64,000 nt of DNA, from NCBI GenBank assembly GCA_963377175.1, contig CAUJNA010002846.1:31001-95000 (forward strand), in the 5' to 3' direction. This document shows positions 20,790 through 32,442 of the stretch, piece after piece. Each line of letters opens with the position of its first letter. Positions within the stretch are counted from its first letter, which is position 1. Origin of the DNA: Effrenium voratum. Lineage: Eukaryota > Sar > Dinophyceae > Suessiales > Symbiodiniaceae. The translations under genes were made by a program, and so were the position numbers. Below the pieces are notes generated by a model. The model ran no database searches. It had not been told where the DNA came from and saw only the letters and a list, made by a program, of their open reading frames with translations.

Positions 20790-22265
20790 CATCCCACCGA
20801 TTTGGTTGAAGGGAATCCCCGGTTCATTCGAGCACCCGGAAACTGGGTCGTTCCCTAGCGCACCAGCAAGTTTCAGAACCTTGTTTGATGTGGCGCCAGA
20901 AACAGCTCAACTTTTGGTAGATACAGGGCCAAAGAAAATAAGGCCAAACTAAGGCCGAACCACAACCACTCCCACATACAACTAAGAAGCGAACGCAAAA
21001 CCAGGGCTTGCCTTCCTCCCAAAAAACGGAAGCAAACCGTGGCTTCCCTTTAGGAAAGAAAGACTTCCTGGATGTCCATCGTGGGACCAACTGGGTCTTT
21101 CATAAAATTCGGGGTACAATCCCCTCCAGGTGACTCTGCGTTTTCTTTTTGGATCCCCTTCTCAGCATTCTACAACCTACCGGGATGCTGCAAAACTTAT
21201 GTTTCATGTTCAGTGTCTAGCCACTTCCGGAAGACACCAAAGAAGTGTCCTCGAAACAGGTTACCCCCACACACGATTTTCAACATGCTACCGCTATCCA
21301 AAAAGGAAACTCCCTCTTGGTAACCCCCCGCCCCCAACACACAAACACACACACACACAAACGACTTCCAAAACGCTACGCTATCCAAAAAGGAAACTTG
21401 GTATCCGGCTGTCTTTGACACGATCCTTTCGTTTACCGTGCTCACTGTTGTTGAGCCGTTTTCTGTTAAACTGGCAAGATCTCTCCCAGCGCAGGCGTTA
21501 GGCGTCACGCGCGTGGCAATCTAATCTTGAGCTTGCGGTTTCGGGAGGTTGCGGGGCTTGCGAATTCTGGGGACACCCCCCTCAAATCACCGTCTTCAGG
21601 CCAGTGGTCGAGAGCCCTTTGGGCTTCAAACACTCACACTCATGGTCGGCCACACCCCTCCCTCCCCCTCCCCCTCGCCCTCCCTCTCCCTCTCTCTCGC
21701 TCTACACTTGGGGGGCGGGGGGGGAGGGGGAGGTGATTTTGCGAGCCTAAACACTATCCCTCATCTTGATTCAGAAGGTTTCCTTTTGGCTTCCCTTTAC
21801 AACCTCCCCAAAAGGGGAACATCACGGTCCAAATAAAAATAGGTTTGTGGAGAAGATCAAAATTAACCTTCATGATTGGACAATCATGTGACATGCGTAT
21901 ATCTATTTACACTCCCTCAGACTAACATGGAAGCTCCCAAAAGGCCTCTGCAACTGGAACCAAGTCCTCCCAAGCAGCTTCCACGTTATCCTGGGGGAGG
22001 GTAGCCGCATGTGTTCCCAACCAAAAACCGCGTGTGTGAGGATTCCCGCGCGAAGCGGGGGGAAGATACAGGTAGAAAGACTATTGATTGGGAAGAAAGA
22101 AAGCCATTCTATTTCCAAGGATTACCTTTCCATCTTGAAGTGAATAGTGGCTTTCATTCCCAATCACTTCTTTTCATATCTCTTCCTGGTCTTCCTTTGC
22201 CCGTCCTTCCTGTCTGAAACCCGTCCTTTTTCCCATGAAAACGCACCCCCCGGTTTTTCTTTCTT
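20790..22265. other. Stretch without a convincing gene
   Basis: Contains a CA/AC tract at 21335-21365, a C/T-rich tract at 21655-21710 followed by a G run, and scattered short open frames I could not support. Confidence 0.5.
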
Positions 22266-22269
22266 CTGG

Positions 22270-22393
22270 TCGCGATGTCCGAGTTCGCGTCGCCTCCAGC
22301 TCCCTGGGCGGCACAAAGACCTCCAGGTCCGCGAGCTCCTGGAAATCGCCCGGGAAGCCGAGCGAGAAATGACACGAAGCCCAGAGACACCGA
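22270..22393 (-). CDS. GC3-rich exon-like segment
   Basis: Minus frame HFSLGFPGDFQELADLEVF then VPPRELEATRTRTS. Very strong G/C bias at third positions. Splice sites not located. Confidence 0.45.
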
Positions 22394-22547
22394 AGGGACG
22401 CCCGAAGGGAAAACGGGGGAAACCCGAAGGGGAAACCCGCAGGGAAACCGAGAAGATGAAATGAAGCGACGCCATTCCGTTCTTTGGGCTCGATCAATCT
22501 TCTATTTAGGGCCCCCAGTTTTGACCACGGGCCCACTTTTCCCAGGG

Positions 22548-22640
22548 ACATATCATCTTTCCCACCAATGGTCATCTCATGTTTCCTGGACCGTTTGATC
22601 AACCCACAAAAATGGAGGGATTTGTGGGGGGCAGGATTTG
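22548..22640. repeat. Family H repeat
   Basis: CACCAATGGTCATCTCATG then GACCGTTTGATCAACCC. Confidence 0.5.
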
Positions 22641-22799
22641 TGGGCAGAATTGGAAACCAATTGACGAAAGGGGAAGTGCGCTTTGAATTAGGAGAACCAT
22701 GGGAAAACCACGCCCAAATTTCAGTTGAAGCGCGCTCTCTGAGTTGGGACTTCCACACCCAACTTTCAAACCAAAAACCGTGGGCGACTTTCTGAAGTA

Positions 22800-24120
22800 A
22801 GTGGGCGCTGTTTCGTTTTTCTCACGGGAACCAGGGCACGATCGATGTCGCGAAGTCGTGTCGGACGCGAGGCCTCACTGTTGGAGGTCTCGCCCAGGCA
22901 AATGCCGTCCTTTGCATTGCGATTTGCGTCGGCGGGAGGTTCACTCAGTCTCGGCAAGCCTTCGTTTAACATCCAACCCAATCCCAGACCCAAATGGCAG
23001 TGTCAAAAATAAGGTAACCCCAACATGACTTGCCCTGAGTTCCAATTCCTGGTGGTTCAATTTTGACTACCCAACTTACTGGGTGCTCTAGTAGGTCCGT
23101 CCACTCTGGAAAACACATCCATAGGAAGTTACACATGTCTGATCCATTTAGGAAGCTACATTTTACGAGAGAGGCAAGCAAAGCGACAAAGCACTGTCAG
23201 TTACATTTGTTCCCTGCAAAATAAGGATGGTTCCCTACAGAAAAAAAGTACGCTCAAACTCGCATCGTTGCAACGCTGCAAGAAGGGAACACGGACAAGT
23301 CCGTAGTTGACCATGGTTTTGACCTGGTCAGTTGCGGTATCTAGGAAATTAACTGCAGCACTGTCTGCAACGTGGAACTGGGCACGGTAACGTGAGGTTT
23401 TCCAAAATCCGACCGTCCACTTCCATATTTGGTGGGAGGGCAACACATGGTTGTTTACAAGCCAATATCCCATTTGATGCAACCCAGCGCTCGAAAATGA
23501 GTTCATGACATCCAGTTCAACCAGGGCATGGGTGCGTGCCGGTATGCTGCGTGCCCTTTGTGTGGGTTAGTTTCAGGGAAAGAGAGATCCTAGAAGCCCA
23601 AGACCCTAGATATGAAGGCCTTTGACCCCCAAAGACCTCAAAGAATAAGGTTGTGAGATGCTGGGAAAAGGACATCCGTTTGTGTCGGTGTCGATTTTTT
23701 TGGATGGGACCAAGAGGACTTTGGGGTGCGCATTCTGAAGGACGGAGGGTGCCGTTGAAGAGTACGGTGGGTTTCTTTCCCCTTGGTTTCCGTTTCAAAC
23801 CCAGGGTCGAAAAAGACACCCCATGTGGGTGTGTCACCCTTTGTTTGGAAAGTGTTAACGGGAAACCGAGAATCATCATATTGGGCGGGGGGGGGGGGGG
23901 TCCCTACAAATAGACACATGTCTGGGAATAGTTTGACTGACTGGGGATTTGATGGACATGAGGATGTATGTCCAATGTCCACCATTCTTTCCCGATGCGA
24001 GCAACATATATTTTGTTTTCTGCAGCGGCCCGCTGAAACATGAGAACAACACCACAGAACAACTGAGCGTCCGAAAGAAACACATGCCAAAGAACAGTGA
24101 AGCACAACCACAACTTACAG
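22800..24120. other. Stretch without a convincing gene
   Basis: Includes a poly-G run (23885-23900) and several weak frames. No repeat family dominates. Confidence 0.45.
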
Positions 24121-24183
24121 TTGCTGCCATCCCCTCGCCCCCCCCATCCCCCCACCCCCAACCCCAACCCCCCCACCCTCTAC

Positions 24184-24277
24184 TCGCTTTCCGCTTTGAA
24201 CGGGGCTGAGGTTTCCCGGCCACGAAGACTTCCACGCGGCCGATGGCCACGTGGCAGCACGAGTTGGCCTCGAAAAA
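24184..24277 (-). CDS. GC3-rich internal exon
   Basis: Minus strand between GGTTAG and a GTAGAG donor. Reads FEANSCCHVAIGRVEVFVAG, KPQPRSKRKA; the reading frame is closed just upstream by the TAG of the acceptor. Family unknown. Confidence 0.5.
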
Positions 24278-24367
24278 CTAACCGCGCCACGCGTGGGTTT
24301 TGGTCGACTGGGTCGACGCGAATCTGGGGTTGCTCCTTTTTCTTTGGCAGCGTTTTAGGGGTGCTTT

Positions 24368-24454
24368 TCACCGGACATGACGGGAAACCGCCAGTTTGGC
24401 GTCGGCTTGGTTACTGCAACAGCCCCTCTGCAACAAGCTCAGCTTTCTGTGGGT
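24368..24454 (-). CDS. Terminal exon candidate
   Basis: Minus strand after TTTTCCGGAG: PQKAELVAEG-type alternative frames exist, but the open frame reads THRKLSLLQRGCCSNQ, ADAKLAVSRHVR, stop at 24368. A plus-strand frame 24377-24670 also looks coding. Confidence 0.3.
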   Translation of the reverse strand, partial: THRKLSLLQRGCCSNQADAKLAVSRHVR

Positions 24455-25114
24455 CTCCGGAAAATCCACCAAGTGCCATTCCCAACAAGCGAAACCTATC
24501 CCAAAAAGCCACAAAGTAGGGCCCAAGAAACCACACCGTCTCCCCCGGCTTTGGTTTCCTTCCGGTTCGGATCCGAGTCCGGACCAACCGGGTCTCCGGG
24601 CGGATTCCACGCGGAGATTGCCCGTGGGAGGTGCCCAGGCGAGGACCTGAGAGCTGAACTCTTTAGCTGACCGCTTGGACGCTTGGGGCTCTTAAGGCAA
24701 AAGGGTTCCAACTTTGGTATCCACGTTTTCCTCCAACTGGGGGGAAAAGTCGAAAAATCCTCTCATTTCTTTTGTGGGTGGTTTTGTTTCTGATCCCATG
24801 TGGCTGGTCTTTTTCTATTGGTGCCCTTCTTGCTGGTTTGATACGCCCGTCCGATTCATTCTCAAGACCGGAAGGTCAGTCCCTACTCCGCACCAACAAG
24901 CCTTCTTTAGGGCTGGAATGAAAGGGAAACCGCCCAATTGGAGGGTTGTATCATTTGAGAAACAGCTTCGCTCTTAAATCACAAGCCGCTTGCCCTTTAG
25001 AGAAGTCCCATCTATAACCTTACCTTAGTCCAAGTCCCATATGGCCCTTTGGGGTGCCTTTGTTGAGTCGTTTCCTTTCACGGAAGTATTGGCTGGCCAA
25101 CAAACTAGGGTTCA

Positions 25115-26060
25115 TACCAATAGAGCCGGCAAAGCCAGTTGGCGGAAGTTCCAACAATATAAACTATAGTTCTGATTCTCTTTCTTTTCTTGAATCATTT
25201 TCTCTTCTTGTTCTTTTTCACTGTTCCTTTTTTTGGCTCCGTCATTCTTTCCTTCTTTCTTTCTGTTGCTTCTTTTTGCTCTGTTCTCTTCTCTACCTAT
25301 GTATCTACCTGTCTGTCTGTCTATGTATATATGCATCTATCTCTGTCTCTCGCTATCTATCTATCCCTACGTTTCTTGATGCTGCTCTATCTATCTATTC
25401 TGTCTATCTATCTATATATCTATCGATCTATCTCTCTATCTATCTGTCTATGTTTACTTGTCCATCTACCAATCTCTATCTATCTATCTATCTATCTAAT
25501 CTATTCATCTAACCTATCTATCGAATCTATCTACCTATCTGCCTATCTGCCTGTTTTTACATGTCTAGCCACCTATCTTCTGTTTTTCTTTATCTTTCTC
25601 TATCTACTTATCTATCTCTCCATCTCTCTATCTCTTTAACTATCTATCTATCTATCTATCCCTTCGTCTATATCCCTTCATCTATCTACCAATCTATCTA
25701 TCTACCTATATCATCTACGTCTCCATGTATCTATGTTTCTTTTCATCCATCTATCTACCTGTCTATCTGTTCATCTATCTATCTCTTTTTATCTATCAAT
25801 CTGTCTATCTGTCTGTCTTTTTTTCTTGTAATTTTTTGTCTTGTTGTTCTTTCCTTGCTTTCTTTCTTTCTCGCTCTTTGTCTATCTCTCCATCTATCTG
25901 TCGATCTATCTATCCATGTGAACCGGACCTTGCGAACATGCTGCGACCTTTTGAAAGTGCCGCGCCTGCCACGGAATCTACGCTCGACCTTGCGAAAGTG
26001 CTGCGCCTGCCATGCGATTCAAACCTTCAAACCTTGCGAAACCTTCGTGCTGCCGTGCCA
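25115..26060 (-). mobile_element. Composite microsatellite element, copy 2 (inverted)
   Basis: Starts with the terminal motif reversed (AGAGCCGGCAAAGCCAGTT), then TTTC/TCTA tracts with (CTAT)n, then degenerate units containing CTTGCGAAAGTGCTGCGCC. Same order of parts as 4921-5789 read backwards. The terminal hairpin keeps pairing through a G-T wobble. Confidence 0.75.
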
Positions 26061-26743
26061 ATGGGCCCGCGCTCCGAACGCGTTCCGAGACTGGTCCGGA
26101 CGTGGTCCGACCAGGCGTCACGAACAGGCTAGCTTGCAGCTTTCCAGAGACGCAAGCTTACGCGTAGGGCCACGCCTTTTGCACATTTCTATTCTCGCAC
26201 TACACGCGCGCGCATGTTTTCTTGCGGGCTTATTCCTTCTCTTGTCATCTGTCTCAGAGGGCTAGCTTTCAGTTAGTTGCCGCAACACAGAAGTCACTCC
26301 CAATTAAACTTCCTTTGGCCTGTTGACCTCACCGGAAGCTTGTACAATTCACCCAACTGGGAGTGGCTCAAAACAAGGCTCGGCTGCTCCTGGCCTTCCT
26401 AATCGCGGGTGAGTCAAATAGCTTCACATAAACACGTGGGCCGGCAAAACAACAAGGCTTTCGGCCCGTGTGACAGACCTCACCGTAAAAGAACAAGGGA
26501 CCCTCCACCCCCTAACCCCCAAAAACTCCAAAGGCTCCGGGTTTGTATAAGCCTGAAGGGCAAAAGAGGCTTTGAAGCTTCGGGTGTGTTGGGGTTGAAG
26601 AGTCAACCTAGCATGAGGCAACCTAAGGTAACATACCAATGAGACACGTTTGGCGAAGGCTTCAAACCGTGCCCATTGTTATTTACTGCGGAAGGACATG
26701 TTTAAACTTCCAAAAGCCCTTTCCAATGGATGGTTTGAATCCA

Positions 26744-26880
26744 TACTGTGGATGGACGAAATCCTGCACCACCTACAAAAAGCTGGACTAATTCGATTCC
26801 CCTGCGCGTACCAACAAATGTTATGGTTTCAGCCGTGGTTTCAAATTGGTGCGAACGGATTTCGCAACCATCCACAGTAG
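26744..26880. mobile_element. Family B MITE, copy B4
   Basis: TACTGTGGATGGACGAAATC to GCAACCATCCACAGTAG, full length. Confidence 0.8.
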
Positions 26881-27260
26881 GTTTTCTTCCAACCGTCTCT
26901 TTTTGTTTTGGCCTTTGCAACGAGTAAAACATGTTTAAACCCATAGCCACTTTCGAATGGGACCATCTAATTGCACTGGCTTGCCAATCGGCCATAGGGA
27001 AAAAGTGGGGTGATTTGTTGGCGGATTTTGTGGAAAACAGGGTTGGTTGGTTGAAGGGAAGGGAAGGACGCCCACCCTCGCTTCCTGGAACAAGTCTCAA
27101 CGTTTGGTCTCCCACTACGATGGTTCAATCCCGAAAACTAAGCCTAGGAACTCGTCGGGGAGTGAGTCGACCTCACGGATTTCGCCGAACCCCTGGCTGA
27201 ATTCTTGACAGGTGACCCTTTGTCCCTTTAATGGGGAGTCAGACCACTTTTGGAGGGAAC

Positions 27261-27365
27261 ACTGCGGATGGACAAATTTCGGCACCACTTTAAAACCACG
27301 GTTTGTCGGCAATTGCTGGTAAATCATCATTGCAGGGATACTTAGAAGGTGCAAAATGGATCTCG
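27261..27365. mobile_element. Family B MITE, copy B5 (degenerate)
   Basis: ACTGCGGATGGACAAATTTC; the far end has lost the repeat. Confidence 0.5.
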
Positions 27366-27425
27366 CTCATCGAAAGCAGCAATTGTGTGGTATATACCAG
27401 GGTTAGTTTGTACACCCCGGATTAA

Positions 27426-27559
27426 TACTGTGGATGGACAACATTTTGCACCACCCAAGAAACAATGGACAACCACTGTTTGTTGGTATTTACAGGGGGA
27501 ATCATCATTTTCAGGGTTTCTTAGGTGGTGCGAAATGGATTTCGCAACCATCCACAGTA
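27426..27559. mobile_element. Family B MITE, copy B6
   Basis: TACTGTGGATGGACAACATT to ATTTCGCAACCATCCACAGTA; internal TTTCTTAGGTGGTGCG shows reversed orientation relative to B4. Confidence 0.8.
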
Positions 27560-27819
27560 CTCTCCATTGGAGGACCTGCCATTGGAGGCAAGGGATTTGG
27601 ATTGGTTTTGGACCTGAAAGGGTCTGAAGATTTTTAGGAAACGAAAAAGCCGGGCGCCGTGGAAAACCGATCCGTGATCTTGGGCTCCCGCTGGCAGGGT
27701 GGATCCAAAGCGATGGCCTCCCTGACTCTCAGGCTGCACCACCTGCGAATCGATCCCAACTCACCAAACAAAATGACAACCAACGGGTCTTTAAGGATTC
27801 CAGGGTCAGCTATTGACAG

Positions 27820-27823
<4 letters not shown>

Positions 27824-27855
<32 letters not shown>

Positions 27856-28015
27856 CCAACATCACCATCACCAACATCACCATCACCATCATCACCATCA
27901 CCATCACCATGACTATCACCATCATCGCCATCATCATGATCATAATCATCATCATCATCATCACCATCATCACCATCACCAACATCATCATCACCATCAC
28001 CAACATCACCATCAC
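27824..28015. repeat. CAT/CAC trinucleotide tract, left block
   Basis: About 190 bp of CAT and CAC units. A ~130-bp part (27885-28015) is almost identical to 29930-30060. Confidence 0.9.
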
Positions 28016-28115
28016 GAGGCTTGGCGCTGCGCGCGGAAAACGTGCGAACCCCGCAGAGCGGGAAAAAAACCCAAATGTGCGGAAAAACAAAGCACAGTCT
28101 CTGCGGAAAAAACCC

Positions 28116-29185
28116 TCCTGAAAGGGGGCCGTGATGAAGGTTGTCTTGGGGATCCGCTTTTCGAGCTGGAATCCGGCATCCAGCTCGAAAAGCGGATCCC
28201 CAGCCAATCCCTCCTGAAAAGGGGGCCGTGATGAAGGTTGTCTTGGGGATCCGCTTTTCGAGCTGGAATCCGGCATTCCAGCTCGAAAAGCGGATCCCCA
28301 GCCAATCCCTCCTGAAAAGAATCCGCATTCCAGCTGAGAAAGGGGGGCCGTGATGAAGGTTGTCTTGGGGATCCGCTTTTCGAGCTGGAATCCGGCATTC
28401 CAGCTCGAAAAGCGGATCCCCAGCCAATCCCTCCTGAAAGGGGGCCGTGATGAAGGTTGTCTTGGGGATCCGCTTTTCGAGCTGGAAACCAGCTCGAAAA
28501 GCGGATCCCAGCCAATCCCTCGAAAGGGGGCCGTGATGAAGGTTGTCTTGGGGATCCGCTTTTCGAGCTGGAATCCGGCATTCAGCTCGAAAAGCGGATC
28601 CCCGGCCAATCCGGGCTAAGGTTGTCTTGGGGATCCGCTTTTCGAGCTGGAATCCGGCATTCCAGCTCGAAAAGCGGATCCCCAGCCAATCCCTCCTGAA
28701 AAGGGGGCCGTGATGAAGGTTGTCTTGGGGATCCGCTTTTCGAGCTGGAATCCGGCATTCCAGCTCGAAAAGCGGATCCCCAGCCAAGGGGGCCGTGATG
28801 AAGGTTGTCTTGGGGATCCGCTTTTCGAGCTGGAAATCCCATCACGGCCCCCAGCTCAGGGCGGATCCCCAAGACAACCTTCATCACGGCCCTTTCAGGA
28901 GGATTGGATCCGCTGCTGGAATGGGTCCAGCTCGAAAAGCGGATCCCCGGCCAATCCCTCCTGAAAGGGGGCCGTGATGAAGGTTGTCTTGAGGATCCGC
29001 TTTTCGAGCTGGAATCCGGCACTCCAGCTCGAAAAGCGGATCCACGGCCAATCCCTCCTGAAAGGGGGCCGTGATGAAGGTTGTCTTGGGGATCCGCTTT
29101 TCAAGCTGGAATCCGGCATTCCAGCTCGAAAAGCGGATCCCGGCCAATCCCTCCTGAAAGGGGGCCGTGATGAAGGCTGTCTTGA
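28116..29185. repeat. Tandem array of ~55-bp palindromes
   Basis: About ten copies of GGGGATCCGCTTTTCGAGCT ... and its reverse complement, each palindrome with 20-24-bp arms, spaced by AAGGGGGCCGTGATGAAGG. Clear copies start near 28148, 28245, 28367, 28464, 28550, 28629, 28727, 28991 and 29090. At 28790-28893 the spacer itself is also inverted, giving longer arms. Confidence 0.9.
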
Positions 29186-29705
29186 AGCTCCTTTCTAAGG
29201 CTCCTTTCTAAGGCTCCTTTCCAAGGCTCCTTTCCAAGGCTCCTTTCTAAGGCTCCTTTCTAATTTAAGGCTTTTTTCTAAGGCTCCTTTCTGAGGCTCC
29301 TTTCTAAGGCTCCTTTCTAAGGCTCCTTTCTGAGGCTCCTTTGTAAGGCTCCTTTCCAAGGCTCCTTTCCAAGGCTCCTTTCTAAGGCTCCTTTCTAAGG
29401 CTCATTTCTTTGGCTCCTTTCCAAGGCTCCTTTCTAAGGCTCCTTTCTAAGGCTCCTTTCTGAGGCTCCTTTCTAAGGCTCCTTTCCAAAGCTCCTTTCC
29501 AAGGCTTTTTTTTCTAAGGCTCCTTTCTAAGGCTCATTTCTTTGGCTCCTTTCTAAGGCTCCTTTCTAAGGCTCCTTTCTAAGGCTCATTTCTTTGGCTC
29601 CTTTCTAAGGCTCCTTTCTAAGGCTCCTTTCTAAGGCTCCTTTCTAAGGCTCCTTTCTAAGGCTCCTTTCTAATCTAAGGCTCCTTTCTAAGGCTCCTTT
29701 CTAAG
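29186..29705. repeat. 13-bp minisatellite AAGGCTCCTTTCT
   Basis: About forty units with few substitutions. At 29706-29772 the unit appears reverse-complemented (AGAAAGGAGCCTT), making an inverted terminus. Confidence 0.9.
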
Positions 29706-29799
29706 GGCCTTAGAAAGGAGCCAAAGAAAGGAGCCCTAGAAAGGAGCCTTAGAAAGGAGCCTTAGAAAGGAAGGAGCTTCCTACCCCTACACTTTCCGC

Positions 29800-29880
29800 G
29801 TGTAGTGGCTTCACTTCCGTAAGCAGTGACAGTTTCACTTCCGTAAGCAGTGACACCTTTTCCGCTCAGAGTGATCATGA
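29800..29880. repeat. Short tandem repeat, CACTTCCGTAAGCAGTGACA
   Basis: Two good and two degenerate units of about 25 bp. Confidence 0.75.
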
Positions 29881-29907
29881 TTCCGCAAGATGTGACAAGT
29901 CTTTCAC

Positions 29908-30206
29908 CATCACCATCATTACCATCACCATCATCACCATCACCATCACCATGACTATCACCATCATCGCCATCATCATGATCATAATCATCATCATCAT
30001 CATCATCACCATCATCACCATCACCAACATCATCATCACCATCACCAACATCACCATCACCATCATTACCATCACCATCATCATCATCAGCAGCATCACC
30101 AGCATCACCATCACCATCATCACCATCACCATCACTATGAACACCATCACCATTGCCGTCACCATCATCTGACCATCATAACCATCATCATCACCATCAC
30201 CATCAC
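29908..30206. repeat. CAT/CAC trinucleotide tract, right block
   Basis: Second copy of the tract at 27824-28015, extended; includes GCCATCATCATGATCATAAT as in the left block. Confidence 0.9.
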
Positions 30207-30430
30207 CAAAGGGCAAAGATGCACGATGTTTCCAAGCAAATACAGCCACCACCAAAAGGGCAACTTAAAACTAAGTGGGGGTTTCCTCGTTCCATACTTG
30301 CACGCTCCTGTCTCCAAAGGTTTTCAGCTTGCAGGCCTGAACTCAGCAAAACAAAACAGGACCCTATTCTTTCCGCCACGCTCTCACGTCCCAACCCAGC
30401 AGTGGAAAAATCAAAATTTAAGAAATACAC
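30203..30430 (-). CDS. Exon-like segment beside the CAT tract
   Basis: Minus frame FDFSTAGLGRESVAERIG, LLSSGLQAENLWRQERAS, stop at 30203. No splice sites fixed. Confidence 0.3.
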   Translation of the reverse strand: MYFLNFDFSTAGLGRESVAERIGSCFVLLSSGLQAENLWRQERASMERGNPHLVLSCPFGGGCICLETSCIFALW

Positions 30431-30529
30431 ATCCCCCTTTGGCTTTGGCTATTTAGCACCCAGACTTCAAGGAAGAAAAAAGGACCACGCACTTCTTGGC
30501 TCGCTTGAACTTGAATGGAACCCCATCCA

Positions 30530-30730
30530 TCAATGGGGTCGAGGACACTTTTCTTGCAGGGAAGAGTTGCCAAAAAGGCACTGGAATGCTGCGCCGGGTC
30601 TGGGAAGACTGAAACGTGGGGAAGGGGAACCAACTCCAGTTTCTGACTTTATTCTTATTATCCCGTCGGACAAGACACCTATCGGCAATTCGCCTTGCGT
30701 AAGAATGGGGTTTGGGATCTTCCACAGATG
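30530..30730 (-). CDS. Terminal exon candidate, 66 codons
   Basis: Minus strand after GATGCTCAG. Reads HLWKIPNPILTQGELPIGV, LSDGIIRIKSETGVGSPSP, RFSLPRPGAAFQCLFG, stop at 30530. Family unknown. Confidence 0.5.
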   Translation of the reverse strand, partial: HLWKIPNPILTQGELPIGVLSDGIIRIKSETGVGSPSPRFSLPRPGAAFQCLFGNSSLQEKCPRPH

Positions 30731-31402
30731 CTGAGCATCCATTTTCCTTCAAAAGCTCAAGGGGTGATCCAAGCTTTCCAACAGCCCAATCGGCAGCTTA
30801 GTGTGTCCAAGAATGGGACCCGACAAATGTTTGTCCTTGGGCTTTTAAAAATGGAGGGTTGGCTAATAGGCAAACAACTAAGGGCACCTATGTCTCTTCC
30901 TGAGTGGGGCAAAAAAAGTCTGAGCTGTCTACTTACCACTAGAATACCACTAAAATAGTTTAACCCAAGAACTCAATTGTTCAGTGACCCTGGAAAAAAA
31001 GGGAACCCTTTTTGGGGAAGACCACTTTTAGAGGGGTGCCACTGAACAACTGAGAGAAGTGACTGAAGGAACTCAGGGCGTGAGTTATAGGAAACCCAAG
31101 TCTTGCGAATAACCTCCGAACAATGAAATTCCCTCTGATTTGGGTGGAAACCGCTTGGCTCGAGCCGGGCTTTCAAGTTGGCTTCATCTTGACCTGTGCA
31201 CTTCGGACATGGATCTGTCCTTTCAAAACCACTCCAAAAGGGTACCAACCCAACACACGAGCCCAAATCCAAATGAGCCACCCAAATCAAACGGTGCCTT
31301 TGCTTCAGGGCCCAGAAAACACGCATTTCCGCCAGCGTTACAGGATCTCCTTGCATGATTTCATGTATCCTGCAAGGAACCCAAATTTCCCACCGCTGTT
31401 CG

Positions 31403-31536
31403 TGTGGATGGACAAAATCCTGCACCACCCAAGAAACAATGGGGAACCATTGCTGGTATTTACTTTGGGGAATCGAATCATTCCCAGGGCTTCTGAACGG
31501 TGGTGCGAGTTCTGGATTTCGCAACCATCCACAGTA
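31403..31536. mobile_element. Family B MITE, copy B7
   Basis: GTGTGGATGGACAAAATCC to GCAACCATCCACAGTA. Confidence 0.75.
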
Positions 31537-31611
31537 TCTCCCTCCTCGGGCGCCCATTTTTAGCGGAGCGCCGATGTGAAGGCCGCAGATCCACCGCGGC
31601 CTTGAAACCCA

Positions 31612-31700
31612 CATGGGAGTGGCTCAAAACTTAAGAGCTAGGGATACTCAGGTTCTAGTCTTTGTCGATTTACCAAGGTGCAACTGTGGGTACATGGTTT
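31612..31700. repeat. Family I repeat
   Basis: GTGGCTCAAAACTTAAGAGC then TTACCAAGGTGC. Also at 38645-38740 and 55285-55375. Confidence 0.5.
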
Positions 31701-31789
31701 TGAGCACACATCCACTTGTCATGGGGAAAAAAAGGGCAGGAGTCGTTGTGTTGGTAGGTCGAGCAGATCTTGCCACTTGCCACTGAAGT

Positions 31790-31910
31790 TCAGACAGAAC
31801 GGCATCGTGGAAAAGTATGATGCCCGATTGGACTACGCACAACCGCTGCGCCGAGCACAAAAGCAGCCCTCAGCTGCAAAACTGACTCGGCACTCACTGG
31901 AGCAGCCAGC
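31790..31910 (-). CDS. Terminal exon-like segment, weak
   Basis: Minus frame LLAAPVSAESVLQLRAAF, VLGAAVVRSPIGHHTF, stop at 31790. The plus strand is open over 31678-32040. Confidence 0.3.
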
Positions 31911-32442
31911 AATGTATGGCATATGCACACTGAGGTGCAATGCAGGACATGTGAACCATGCTGAAACAAACAAGACTCACTTCCTGAGTTCATTGGCCAA
32001 AGAGTTCATTGGCCAAGGTCTCACAGCGCGCCGCGTTTGAGATGTATCTTGCCAGGGTCGGGTCAATCCGTGGCTTACTGCTCTAACTTGGCTCGACAGG
32101 GAATGAGACATGGAACCCCGAGAAAAACCCAATCCCTTAAGATTTCCTTAAGGGAATCCCAGGGGTCATTCCCAACACTCTGGGTCATTCCCTATCGCGC
32201 CAGCCAGTTAAGCCACCAAACTGCTTCAACATGGTGTTTGCCCTCTTTTTGAGGAGCAAAACGCAACCAAGCCTGCATCCCTTGTTTCCTTGAAAAGGAC
32301 GGTGGTGGTTCTTGTTTCTCCCATTTGCATTTGAGTGTGTATTTTTTTTTGGGGGGACCCCCCAAAATCGTGGCTTTCCTTTTGGTTGCCCTTTCAAGCC
32401 ACCAAAACAGAGATACCAACTCAAAAAAAGACACGCCCGCAC

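Larger units (their letters stand above)
26061..27800. other. MITE-rich stretch without a supported exon
   Basis: Three family B copies (26744, 27261, 27426) lie here. Weak frames only. Confidence 0.5.

Noticed and set aside
28148..29141. CRISPR array
   Set aside because: The repeats are palindromes with near-identical spacers; there are no cas genes and the genome is eukaryotic.
27659..30255. Poly-His, Met-rich and repeated GDPLFELE-type open frames
   Set aside because: They come from CAT trinucleotide and palindrome repeats; all strands and frames stay open because the unit has no stop.
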